Below are positions 46,038 through 54,274 of a stretch of 64,000 nucleotides of DNA, piece by piece. The notes under the pieces were generated by a model that did no database searches, was not told where the DNA came from, and was given only the letters and a program-made list of their open reading frames with translations. The stretch lies in the NCBI RefSeq assembly GCF_004349085.1, contig NZ_SMFM01000004.1, forward strand, positions 215,432-279,431, given 5' to 3'. Numbering within the stretch: the stretch's first letter is position 1; the number at the start of each line of letters is the position of its first letter. Position numbers and translations under genes: made by a program. The stretch comes from Flavobacterium caseinilyticum (lineage in GTDB: Bacteria; Bacteroidota; Bacteroidia; Flavobacteriales; Flavobacteriaceae).

Positions 46038-46904
46038 ATGAATATCATTGATGACCTTAAATTGCAGTACAGTACGGGAGGAATAGTAATCAAGCTGCTC
46101 TTCTTGAATGTGTTTTGCTTTTTGGTCTCCTTACTATTTTTTTTTCAGTTTAAGACCGGTGCATTTGATTTTCCAACATGGATTGCTCTTTCTTCTGAGC
46201 CCTCTACCTTTATATTTACACCGTGGACCTTTCTGACCTATGCTTTTTTTCACGATGGATTTTGGCATTTGTTTTTTAATATGGTTGTGCTGAATTTTTC
46301 AAGCAATTTGTTTTTAATATTTTTTACTCCCAAACAATATTTAGGGTTGTATATTTTGAGCGCTATCTTTGCCGGAATCGCCTTTGTTTTAGGATATTAT
46401 TTTTTGGATTTAAGCTCTTCAATTGTCGGCGCTTCGGCTGCAATTATGGCAATTTTGGTAGCGACAACAACCTATCGCCCGCTGATGGAAATTCGGTTAT
46501 TGTTTATCGGTAACGTTAAGTTGTGGCATATTTCGGCGGTAATCATTATCCTTGATTTAATGCAATTTCGTCTAGGAAATACCGGAGGCCATATTTCTCA
46601 CCTTTCTGGAGCTTTTTTTGGATTTATATTCATGAAGATGCTTCAAAATGGAACTGATTTAAGTATCTTAGTAACTCGTTGCTTAGACTTTCTTGTAAAT
46701 CTATTCAAGAAAAAAGATAAAAAACCATTCAAAAAAGTACACAAAAATTTCAGTCGCCCTATTGAAAAAAGTGTCTCTTCAAGAATAATCGTGAAAGACA
46801 AATCGCAGCAGCAGATTGATGAAATACTAGATAAGATCAGTCAGTCGGGTTATGACAGCTTAACCAAAGAAGAAAAAGAATTTTTGTTCAAAGCGGGGAA
46901 ATAA
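46038..46904 (+). CDS. Rhomboid family intramembrane serine protease (second copy)
   Basis: 288 residues. Six helices, with Ser in VGASAAIMAILVA and His in GHISHLSGAFFGF as the dyad, and FHDGFWHLFFNMVVLNF in helix 2. Unlike its neighbour it lacks the helix 3-4 insert and carries a cytoplasmic C-terminal tail of about 75 residues, very basic (KKKDKKPFKKVHKNF), ending in a short helical motif (QQQIDEILDKISQSGYDSL). The two are divergent members, not a recent duplication. The EEP-family gene follows. Confidence 0.94.
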   Translation: MNIIDDLKLQYSTGGIVIKLLFLNVFCFLVSLLFFFQFKTGAFDFPTWIALSSEPSTFIFTPWTFLTYAFFHDGFWHLFFNMVVLNFSSNLFLIFFTPKQYLGLYILSAIFAGIAFVLGYYFLDLSSSIVGASAAIMAILVATTTYRPLMEIRLLFIGNVKLWHISAVIIILDLMQFRLGNTGGHISHLSGAFFGFIFMKMLQNGTDLSILVTRCLDFLVNLFKKKDKKPFKKVHKNFSRPIEKSVSSRIIVKDKSQQQIDEILDKISQSGYDSLTKEEKEFLFKAGK

Positions 46905-46942
46905 TCACTTAACGGTTTGTTGAAATTAAAACACATAAAAAA

Positions 46943-47989
46943 ATGAAAAATCTTTCATGGTTTAACAAAGGCATGTTTTTTTTGAATATACTGCTCGTTC
47001 TACTGACTTTTATTGCCTATTTGTTGCCTTTTTTAGCACCAAAATCCTTCCCGATTTTGTCTGTTTTAACACTTTTCATGCCTCTTTTCTTTTTATTGAA
47101 TGCATTGTTTTTTATTTATTGGGCCATACAATTCAAAAAGCAATTAATAGTTTCGGGACTGGTTTTACTGCTGGGAATTACATTTATAAACAAATTTTAC
47201 AAATTTTCTCAAAAGGATTTTTCAAAAGAGGAGAAGGATTTTACTGTAATGAGTTATAACGTCCGTTTGTTTAATGTTTTCAAATGGATTGACAGAGATG
47301 ATGTTCCTACAGATATTTTAACGTTTATAAATGACAAAAATCCTGATATTCTTTGCATTCAGGAATATTCCACTTCCGCAAATATTGATTTGAAGATCTA
47401 TCCGCACCGCTACATTTTTACCGGCGGTGATCAGATAAAAACCGGTCAGGCTATTTTTTCAAAATTTCCGATAATAGATCAAGGGAATATTGTTTTTCCA
47501 AATTCAAGCAATAATGTGGTTTTTGCTGATATAAAAAAAGGAAAAGATATTATCAGAGTTTACAATATGCATTTGCAATCGATCAAGATTTCACCGGATG
47601 TTAACGAAATTGATGAAAATATCGATGCTATCAATCAACAGAAATCGCAAAAGCTTATCATTCGGATTAGTAAAGCATTCAAACAGCAGCAGCAACAGGC
47701 GGAATTGTTCAAGGAACATAAAATGAAATCGATTTATCCAACTATCATTTGTGGAGATATGAATAACAGCGCTTTTTCCTATGTGTACAGAAATATAAAA
47801 GGAAAAATGAAAGACAGTTTTGAAGAAGCGGGAACAGGTTTTGGAGAGACCTACAAATTCAGGTACTATCCAGCCAGAATCGATTATATTTTTGCAGATG
47901 AAAAAATGAAGGTGAAAAAATTTGAAAATTTCCCTGCATTTTTTAATTCAGACCACTTTCCTATCATGGCGAGATTGACGCTGGAGTAA
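46943..47989 (+). CDS. Endonuclease/exonuclease/phosphatase family membrane protein
   Basis: 348 residues. Three N-terminal helices (about 10-95) precede an EEP domain with all the usual blocks: VMSYNVRLFNVF, DILCIQEYS with the metal Glu, IICGDMNNSAFSYVYR, FKFRYYPARIDYIFAD-like segment and SDHFPIMARL with the catalytic Asp-His. Substrate unknown: a nuclease, phosphatase or phospholipase on the outer face of the inner membrane. It closes the mutL-rhomboid-rhomboid group. Confidence 0.92.
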   Translation: MKNLSWFNKGMFFLNILLVLLTFIAYLLPFLAPKSFPILSVLTLFMPLFFLLNALFFIYWAIQFKKQLIVSGLVLLLGITFINKFYKFSQKDFSKEEKDFTVMSYNVRLFNVFKWIDRDDVPTDILTFINDKNPDILCIQEYSTSANIDLKIYPHRYIFTGGDQIKTGQAIFSKFPIIDQGNIVFPNSSNNVVFADIKKGKDIIRVYNMHLQSIKISPDVNEIDENIDAINQQKSQKLIIRISKAFKQQQQQAELFKEHKMKSIYPTIICGDMNNSAFSYVYRNIKGKMKDSFEEAGTGFGETYKFRYYPARIDYIFADEKMKVKKFENFPAFFNSDHFPIMARLTLE

Positions 47990-48003
47990 AAGTGATTCGG
48001 TAG

Positions 48004-48630
48004 CTATTTGATGATTAATTCCTGTTTTTTTAAATAATCCATTGCATATTTTCCTTCATTGAACAATAAATCCAGAACACTTAGATTATTGATAAAGCCG
48101 TGTTTATCATCAAAAACCTGAGTGTACCTTTCAAAAGCAGAGGGATCTTTTTTTCCGTTTACTAAATATCTAAAGTCTTTATAATCATTTGCATCCACTT
48201 CGTGAAAATATTCTTTCGTCGTGGTATACTCCAATTTCATTCGCAAACATCTGGTTATAATTTCCAATGTTTCAAAATTTAAATCCAATAAAAAATTGTG
48301 TTTTTTTTCAAAGATAAGACGCAGGTCATCTTCAAAAAATTCAAAAAAAGGTGAGCTTCTGTAAGCTGCTTCCAAGGATTTAAAATGTTGTTTTTGCCAG
48401 TCAAAATCAGTTTCTATCTGGATATCTTTTGTTTTTTGGTGACTTTCTTTAGAATGTTTTACAGGAATATTCAACATTTGAATTCCGTTTGGACTGTAAA
48501 TATAAGTACGGTTGCGATTGGTTTGTTTCTGGAAATTATCATCAATTTCAAACGTAATATTCTCTGATTGTGCTATTGCAGCAAAATGACTAATCGATGG
48601 AAAATAAGTGGGATGGAGGAGAATGTTCAT
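48004..48630 (-). CDS. WbqC family protein
   Basis: 208 residues matching the WbqC-like family from LHPTYFPSISHFAAIAQ and NRTYIYSPNGIQMLNIPVKH through WQKQHFKSLEAAYRSSPFFEFFEDDL to the C-terminal FINNLSVLDLLFNEGKYAMDYL. Relatives occur in O-antigen gene clusters; the enzyme activity is not established. It is the last gene of the leftward parA-lepB run, after a 74-base gap with GTTTAAAG repeats. Confidence 0.92.
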   Translation of the reverse strand: MNILLHPTYFPSISHFAAIAQSENITFEIDDNFQKQTNRNRTYIYSPNGIQMLNIPVKHSKESHQKTKDIQIETDFDWQKQHFKSLEAAYRSSPFFEFFEDDLRLIFEKKHNFLLDLNFETLEIITRCLRMKLEYTTTKEYFHEVDANDYKDFRYLVNGKKDPSAFERYTQVFDDKHGFINNLSVLDLLFNEGKYAMDYLKKQELIIK

Positions 48631-48704
48631 TTATTTCTTAGTTTAAAGTTTAAAGTTTAAGGTTGTTATTTGACTTCAAACCATAAACTTTAAACATTTT
48701 TTGT

Positions 48705-50258
48705 TTAAGCATTTCTCTCTTTTCTTTTTTTCCAAAAATATTCTCCTACGAAGAAAATTACGAGTCCAAGAAGAAATAATTTAAAATACGATTGTGGTTG
48801 TCCTTCACCACTTACGGTTGTGAAAACCCTGTCCCAACGTATTTTATTTAATCCTTTTCCATTAGGATCGATACTCAGCCAGATAAAAATGGGCTTTCCT
48901 ACAACATGGTTTTGAGGTACAAATCCCCAATAGCGGCTGTCTTCAGAGTTATGACGGTTATCTCCCATCATCCAGTAATAATTTTGTTTAAAGGTGTAAG
49001 TAGTAGCTATTGCGCCATTTATTCTAATCTCTGAGCCATTAACTTGTAATTCATTGTTTTCATAATCCGTAATGATACCTTTGTAAAAAGGTAATGACTC
49101 GGCAGTTAAGGCAACCGTTTTGCCTTCTTCCGGAATGTAAACAGGTCCGTAATTGTCACGATTCCATTTATTGATATGGGGAAAAACACCATTGTCAACA
49201 TCTTTCGATATTTGTCTGATGACAGCAGTAATACCCGGTGTGTTTTTTAGGCGTTCGGCACCCACTTGGGTTAAGGCGCTGAAGAATAAAGTGTCTCTGC
49301 TATTTTCATTTATGAAGCCTGAAGGATCCGTAATATCCAGATCTTTGAATAAATATTCAAAATCAATTGGTGTTTTTCCGTCTAATGCAACTTTATAGGA
49401 GAACTGTGGTTTTGCTCTTTCGGGCAACTGCAGTATTTTGCCATCGATATAAACGATTCCATCTTTTATAGATAAATTATCTCCAGGAATACCAACACAT
49501 CTTTTTACATAATTTGATTTCTTATCAACGGGTTTGTAGGCACGTCTTTTTGACGTATCAAAAAATCTGTAAACGGTATCGACCGGCCAGTTAAACACTA
49601 CTATATCGCTTCGATCTATATTCTGAATTCCAGGCAATCTCATGTAGGGCAATTGCGGCCATGTCAGATACGATTTGCTTTTTGTCAAAGGAATCGAGTC
49701 ATGAACCATTGGTAAAGCAACGGTTGTCATGGGAACTCTGGCGCCATAATTCATTTTGCTGACAAATAAAAAGTCACCTACCAACAATGATTTTTCGAGT
49801 GAAGATGTTGGGATTGTGAACGGTTGAATGAAATATGTATGAACAATGGTTGCTACGACAATTGCAAAAAGTAGCGAGCTAACAGTGTCAGCAGCTTTGT
49901 TTTCTGGACTCAGACTTCTATCGGCAACATAGTCTAATTTTTGGGTATAGTTCACATAATAAATGTAAAACCCAAGTGTTATCAATACTAAAAAAGTATC
50001 TAAACCAGATCGTTTTCCAAAACTTCGCAGCGTTTCGACCCAGATAACGGGAAACATGATCAGATTGATAATAGGAATAAATAATAAGATGGTCCACCAA
50101 GTAGGGCGTCCTATTATTTTCATCAAAACTATTGCGTTGTAAACGGGGATTGCAGCTTCCCACCGTTTCCTTCCGGCAGCTTCATATAATTTCCAGGTTC
50201 CTAAAAAGTGAACTATTTGGACAAGAAGAAAAAATATAAACCATTGATATACTGACAT
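48705..50258 (-). CDS. lepB: Signal peptidase I with N-terminal DUF5684 domain
   Basis: 517 residues, about twice the length of E. coli LepB's catalytic part. Residues 1-110 are a four-helix membrane domain (KRWEAAIPVYNAIVLMKIIGRP) of the DUF5684 type. The S26 peptidase follows: catalytic Ser153 in IPTSSLEKSL, the general base Lys in NYVKRCVGIPGDNL and the box E motif GDNRHNSEDSRYWGFVP. A 125-residue insert (about 265-390) separates the Lys and box E, and a C-terminal helix (FKLFLLGLVIFFVGEYFW) closes the protein. It releases secreted proteins from the membrane. Confidence 0.95.
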   Translation of the reverse strand: MSVYQWFIFFLLVQIVHFLGTWKLYEAAGRKRWEAAIPVYNAIVLMKIIGRPTWWTILLFIPIINLIMFPVIWVETLRSFGKRSGLDTFLVLITLGFYIYYVNYTQKLDYVADRSLSPENKAADTVSSLLFAIVVATIVHTYFIQPFTIPTSSLEKSLLVGDFLFVSKMNYGARVPMTTVALPMVHDSIPLTKSKSYLTWPQLPYMRLPGIQNIDRSDIVVFNWPVDTVYRFFDTSKRRAYKPVDKKSNYVKRCVGIPGDNLSIKDGIVYIDGKILQLPERAKPQFSYKVALDGKTPIDFEYLFKDLDITDPSGFINENSRDTLFFSALTQVGAERLKNTPGITAVIRQISKDVDNGVFPHINKWNRDNYGPVYIPEEGKTVALTAESLPFYKGIITDYENNELQVNGSEIRINGAIATTYTFKQNYYWMMGDNRHNSEDSRYWGFVPQNHVVGKPIFIWLSIDPNGKGLNKIRWDRVFTTVSGEGQPQSYFKLFLLGLVIFFVGEYFWKKRKERNA

Positions 50259-50326
50259 ATTTTTTTGTTTAAAGTTTAATGTTTAAGGTTTTCTCATTAG
50301 AAATTTGCTTAAACAGGCGAATAATT

Positions 50327-51028
50327 TTATTTTAATTCTAAAACATCTTTCATTGTGAAAATTCCTTGTTTGCCAATAATCCATTCTGCAGCGATTACGG
50401 CACCAATTGCGAATCCCTCACGATTATGAGCGGTATGTTTGATTTCTATCGCATCCACAGCTGAATTATAAGTCACTATATGGGTTCCCGGGACAGTTCC
50501 ACTTCTTTTGGCTTCAATATGAATTTGGTTTGCTTCAGGATTTTTCAAAGTCCAGTTGTTGTACTTACTGTTTTCAATAATTCCGTTTGCTAATGAAATC
50601 GCGGTACCGCTTGGCTCGTCTAATTTCTGGGTATGATGAATTTCTTCCATTTCTACTTTGTAACTTTCAAATTTTGACATGATTTTAGCCAAATATTCAT
50701 TAAGTTCAAAAAAAACATTTACTCCTAAGCTAAAGTTAGAACTGGAAATCAACGCTCCATTTTTTTCATAACAAAGAGCCGCCACTTCATCGTAGTTTTC
50801 CAGCCAGCCTGTTGTTCCTGAAATTACGGGTATGTTAGCATTAAAACAACTGGAAATATTACTCACCGCCGCAGTGGGAACGCTGAAATCAATGGCCACA
50901 TCAGCATTCGAAAGACCTTCAAAGGTAGAATTTTCATCTTTTTTCAAAACGATTTCGTGACCTCTTTCAATTGCAATTCTTTCAATTACCTGGCCCATCT
51001 TTCCGTATCCTAATAGTGCAATTTTCAT
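50327..51028 (-). CDS. dapB: 4-hydroxy-tetrahydrodipicolinate reductase
   Basis: 233 residues, the short Bacteroidota form. It reduces HTPA to tetrahydrodipicolinate in lysine and diaminopimelate synthesis. The N-terminal Rossmann motif is KIALLGYGKMGQVIE, then VAIDFSVPTAA and SGTTGWLENYD. The catalytic His pair and Lys are in EEIHHTQKLDEPSGTA. AHNREGFAIGAVIAAEWI is near the C-terminus. Its start is 3 bases after the small membrane protein gene, in the parAB run. Confidence 0.96.
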   Translation of the reverse strand: MKIALLGYGKMGQVIERIAIERGHEIVLKKDENSTFEGLSNADVAIDFSVPTAAVSNISSCFNANIPVISGTTGWLENYDEVAALCYEKNGALISSSNFSLGVNVFFELNEYLAKIMSKFESYKVEMEEIHHTQKLDEPSGTAISLANGIIENSKYNNWTLKNPEANQIHIEAKRSGTVPGTHIVTYNSAVDAIEIKHTAHNREGFAIGAVIAAEWIIGKQGIFTMKDVLELK

Positions 51029-51031
51029 CTT

Positions 51032-51232
51032 TTATTTTTTAAATTTTGAGTACTGAACGATTCCTGCAAGCAATAATGCTATTAGAGTTCCAGCAAAGAA
51101 TCCAGCGAAGAAATCATTCATTCGAATAGAATCAAGCGCTCTAATTTCGGAATAATTTACTAATGTGATTAACAACAAAACTGTAGTGATAATAAAAAAA
51201 TATTTTTTTCCTATTTTATGAAGTAATGACAT
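51032..51232 (-). CDS. Small two-helix membrane protein
   Basis: 66 residues with two hydrophobic segments (about 8-25 and 38-60) and a basic end (QYSKFKK). No family recognised. It sits in order between the DUF5683 gene (32 bases) and dapB (3 bases), which supports its being a real gene of this operon. Confidence 0.75.
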   Translation of the reverse strand: MSLLHKIGKKYFFIITTVLLLITLVNYSEIRALDSIRMNDFFAGFFAGTLIALLLAGIVQYSKFKK

Positions 51233-51264
51233 AATGAGTTATTTTCAAGCTGGATAATTAAGGT

Positions 51265-51825
51265 CTAGAAATTATAATTTAATGTTAGACCTACATTTGT
51301 TTTAAATGTTACATCGTTTGGATAAAGAACAGGTTTAACAGATAAATTCTCGTCTACGTTAAACTGCAATAAGGCTGCATCCACATTAGCATCAAGAATG
51401 TTTAACGCATAAAGAGCCAAAGTTACCAAAGCTGACAGATCCCGATTACGCTGGTAGAATTTCTGTCCTGCAATTAATCGGTCGTTATCCAAAAAAGCTA
51501 AATCGTCTGTGGTAAGCCCTTCTAATCTGCTTTTGTAGGCATCTCTATACCGATGGTATTTTTTATTATTGTCGAGGTAAAAATAAACGCTGGTTCCAAT
51601 GGCGCCATATACAATCGGGATTTTCCAGTATTTTTTGTTGTAAGCCTGACCCAAACCCGGTAAAATTGCCGAATAAAAAGCTGCTTTTGCCGGTGTCAAA
51701 GGATCGATGTCATTCGATTTTAAAGTATCTGTAGCGATCAACACTGTTTCTTTTTCCGTTTGAGCAAAAACAGTAGTATTTCCCATTATAAAAAGAAAAA
51801 GAGCTATGGAAAGGATTTTAAACAC
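51265..51825 (-). CDS. DUF5683 domain-containing protein
   Basis: 186 residues. A signal peptide (MFKILSIALFLFIMGNTTVFAQ) follows a GTG start that shares its G with the parB stop (TAGTG), a clear coupling. The domain has PLTPAKAAFYSAILPGLGQAYNKKYWKIPIVY in pieces, the LPGxGQ-Yn(K/R)xY(W/Y)K motif, and a YFYLDNNKKYHRYRDAYKSR segment. The function of DUF5683 proteins is unknown; the constant place beside parAB in Flavobacteria is notable. Confidence 0.9.
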   Translation of the reverse strand: MFKILSIALFLFIMGNTTVFAQTEKETVLIATDTLKSNDIDPLTPAKAAFYSAILPGLGQAYNKKYWKIPIVYGAIGTSVYFYLDNNKKYHRYRDAYKSRLEGLTTDDLAFLDNDRLIAGQKFYQRNRDLSALVTLALYALNILDANVDAALLQFNVDENLSVKPVLYPNDVTFKTNVGLTLNYNF

Positions 51826-52724
51826 TACTCGTTAATTAATTTAATTATTCTGTTGAAATCTTCTTCAGAATGAAATGGAATAGTGATTTTTCCTTTTCCG
51901 TTGCCGGCCACTTTCACATCTACTTTGGTTCCAAAATAATTTGTAAAAGTACTTTTTTGGGAATCCGCGATTTCGAATGAAGCTGCCTTCGCTTTTCCGA
52001 CAGGTTTTGGTTTTAGACTTTCCTGATAATTTTTAACCAAAGCTTCCGTATCCCGAACCGATAGATTTTGACTGACAATTTTTTGATAAATATCAGTTTG
52101 AATATCCTGATCTTCAATATTGATTATTGCACGACCATGACCCATACTGATGAAACCATCACGAATTCCGGTTTGAATTATAGGATCTAGTTTCAAAAGT
52201 CTCAGATAATTAGCAATTGTAGAACGTTTTTTTCCTACTCGCTCGCTCATTTGTTCCTGAGTCAGTTGAATTTCGTCAATCAAACGCTGGTACGAAAGTG
52301 CAATTTCAATTGGATCTAAATCATGGCGCTGGATGTTTTCCACCAAGGCCATAACCAATGATTCGTTGTCATTTGCAATCCTTATGTAAGCAGGAACCGT
52401 TTTCAACCCTACAAGAGTCGAGGCGCGAAGACGACGTTCCCCCGAAATTAACTGGTATTTATTGAAGTCTAATTTACGCACAGTAATTGGCTGAATAACG
52501 CCTAATTCTTTGATAGAAGTCGCTAATTCTCGCAATGATTCCTCATTGAAATTGCTTCTGGGCTGAAACGGATTTATTTCAATCGCCTCAATTTCCAGCT
52601 CAATAATATTTCCTACAACCTTATCGGCATTTTTATCGTCAACAGATTTTATATCGTTTTCCGGATCTTTCAATAATGCGGATAATCCTCTTCCTAAGGC
52701 TTGTTTTTTAAGTGCTTTTGCCAT
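51825..52724 (-). CDS. parB: Chromosome partitioning protein ParB
   Basis: 299 residues. It binds parS sites, loads as a CTP-dependent clamp and works with ParA. N-terminal box LGRGLSALLKD, the ParB/Srx nuclease-like domain with EINPFQPRSNF and the CTP-binding motif in LISGERRLRAS, then VENIQRHDLDPIEIA, an HTH with VGKKRSTIANYLRLLKL and GHGRAI. The C-terminal dimerisation part ends FNRIIKLINE. No parS-like palindrome was noticed in the window. The start is 4 bases after the parA stop. Confidence 0.96.
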   Translation of the reverse strand: MAKALKKQALGRGLSALLKDPENDIKSVDDKNADKVVGNIIELEIEAIEINPFQPRSNFNEESLRELATSIKELGVIQPITVRKLDFNKYQLISGERRLRASTLVGLKTVPAYIRIANDNESLVMALVENIQRHDLDPIEIALSYQRLIDEIQLTQEQMSERVGKKRSTIANYLRLLKLDPIIQTGIRDGFISMGHGRAIINIEDQDIQTDIYQKIVSQNLSVRDTEALVKNYQESLKPKPVGKAKAASFEIADSQKSTFTNYFGTKVDVKVAGNGKGKITIPFHSEEDFNRIIKLINE

Positions 52725-52728
52725 AAAC

Positions 52729-53496
52729 CTATTTACTGTTTTTCTTTATAACTTCTTGAGCCAGGTGCAGGTAATTGGTAGCGCCTTTGCTTGTCGCGTC
52801 GTAGTTTATGATGCTTTCGCCAAAACTTGGTGCTTCGCTCAATTTTACATTTCTCTGAATAATAGTCTCAAAAACCATGTCGTTAAAATGTTTCTGAACT
52901 TCTTCAACCACTTGATTTGACAAACGCAAGCGGGAGTCAAACATGGTCAATAATAATCCTTCGATATCTAAATCTGGATTGTGAATTTTTTGTATACTTT
53001 TTATGGTGTTCAGCAATTTCCCTAAACCTTCCAATGCAAAATATTCACACTGAATTGGAATAATAACCGAGTCAGCAGCGGTCAAAGCATTCAAGGTAAG
53101 TAGTCCCAGCGATGGTGCGCAATCAATGATGATATAATCGTAGTCATCTTTGACGCTTTCCAATGCTTTTTTGAGCATATATTCCCTGTTCTCTTTATCG
53201 ACTAATTCGATTTCAATGGCAACAAGATCGATATGTGATGGAATAACATCGACATTTATCGCGGAACATTTTATGATAGCCTCTTTTGGAGTATTGCTGT
53301 GTTCGAGAATTTGATAAGTACCAATTTCAACCGCTTCAACATCAATGCCTAATCCTGAAGAGGCATTGGCCTGCGGATCAGCGTCAATAAGTAATACTTT
53401 CTTTTCTAAAACTCCCAGTGAAGCTGCAAGATTGACAGATGTTGTCGTCTTTCCAACTCCCCCTTTTTGATTAGCAATCGCGATGATTTTGCCCAT
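52729..53496 (-). CDS. parA: Chromosome partitioning ATPase ParA (Soj)
   Basis: 255 residues. The deviant Walker A is in IANQKGGVGKTTTSVNLAA, with DADPQANASSGLG as the A' motif and IIIDCAPSLGLLTLNAL as Walker B. DSRLRLSNQVVEEV and ITQRNVKLSEAPSFG-like ends match the Soj group. It is the first gene of a leftward unit parA-parB-DUF5683-small protein-dapB, followed by lepB and the WbqC gene. Confidence 0.97.
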   Translation of the reverse strand: MGKIIAIANQKGGVGKTTTSVNLAASLGVLEKKVLLIDADPQANASSGLGIDVEAVEIGTYQILEHSNTPKEAIIKCSAINVDVIPSHIDLVAIEIELVDKENREYMLKKALESVKDDYDYIIIDCAPSLGLLTLNALTAADSVIIPIQCEYFALEGLGKLLNTIKSIQKIHNPDLDIEGLLLTMFDSRLRLSNQVVEEVQKHFNDMVFETIIQRNVKLSEAPSFGESIINYDATSKGATNYLHLAQEVIKKNSK

Positions 53497-53629
53497 TTAT
53501 TTTTCTAAATTTTGAACCGTAAAAATACAATTATTTATGGTTTCTAAAAATCTATTTTGTTAACATTTGTTAAAGCTTGATTCCTTGCCATTTGACAGAT
53601 TTTCATTTTTAAAACGAATCCGATTTTCT

Positions 53630-53774
53630 GGAGCTGTTCCGGCTGTGCGCTTCAAGTTCTTGCACTACTCCCTTTTTTCTAAAGCCCTAAAAGGAGCTTC
53701 CTCCGGTCGCTCTTTTATGGCAAGAAAATAAGGGAGTAATGCTGCGAAGCTTTTCGCTTCCATCCGGGCTAGGG
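53630..53774 (-). repeat. Dispersed palindromic element, second copy, extended hairpin
   Basis: On the minus strand it opens AGCCCGGATGGAAGCGAAA and closes AAGCGCACAGCCGGAACAGC, the same borders as the element at 3938-4025. In between, ACTCCCTTTTTTCT and AGAAAATAAGGGAGT form a long stem, and an inner stem GCCCTAAAAGGAGC / GCTCTTTTATGGC caps it. It occupies most of the gap between parA and the tRNA. Confidence 0.65.
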
Positions 53775-53901
53775 AAATTGACATTTGTAACACGATCGGG
53801 AATTGTATTTTGATGCGGTTTTCTGAGGGAAATAAATTTATTTCTTATTTCAGAAATAGTTTTGCATAAGCCAAAAATAGTGCTATATTTGCCACCGCTT
53901 T

Positions 53902-53976
53902 CGGGGTGTAGCGTAGCTCGGTTATCGCGCCTGCTTTGGGAGCAGGAGGCCGCAGGTTCGAATCCTGCCACCCCGA
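53902..53976 (+). tRNA. tRNA-Pro (anticodon UGG)
   Basis: 75 bases. The acceptor stem CGGGGTG pairs with CACCCCG (53969-53975), discriminator A53976. The anticodon stem CCTGC / GCAGG holds loop TTTGGGA with anticodon TGG at 53937-53939. The T arm is GCAGG-TTCGAAT-CCTGC. The CCA end is not encoded. A terminator follows 25 bases later and an integrase gene 300 bases later, so its 3' end is the likely attachment site. Confidence 0.97.
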
Positions 53977-54000
53977 CAATAACGCCTCTTAAAGGCAGTC

Positions 54001-54037
54001 AAAACCCCTTAAATCCTATGATTTAAGGGGTTTTTCT
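54001..54037 (+). terminator. Terminator after tRNA-Pro
   Basis: AAAACCCCTTAAAT-CCTATG-ATTTAAGGGGTTTTT, a perfect 14-base stem with a T-tract. Confidence 0.88.
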
Positions 54038-54078
54038 TTTTATTCAACTCCAAAATATTCAAGTTATATCAAAGAAAA

Positions 54079-54234
54079 TGGGACCTATTCGGCTACCCCT
54101 TTTCTTTTTTTACCTTTAGGTCCCAAAAAAATATTTAAAATTCTATTAATCAGTCAATTGTACTTAAATTTTAACATTTGATGCTTCTCGAAGTATGCGT
54201 TTTTTTAACCAAAAATTCGGCAGTATTGGGACCC
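54079..54234. other. TGGGACC repeats before the integrase gene (candidate recombinase arm sites)
   Basis: TGGGACCTA (54079-54087) and TAGGTCCCA (54117-54125) form a perfect 9-base inverted repeat, and TGGGACC occurs again at 54227-54233. They are between the attachment-site tRNA and the integrase start, where arm-type sites of tyrosine recombinases usually lie. Binding is a guess from position and repetition. Confidence 0.4.
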
Positions 54235-54274
54235 ATTTAATGTGCAAATGATCTGAACATTAAATTTTTGAAAT

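Noticed and set aside
51825..53496. Looked for a parS site or origin near parAB
   Set aside because: No palindrome of the GTTTCACGTGAAAC kind was found by eye, and dnaA is absent.
53630..53774. 94-residue frame running over the palindrome and the tRNA on the minus strand
   Set aside because: It crosses tRNA-Pro and the hairpin element, so it is not a gene.
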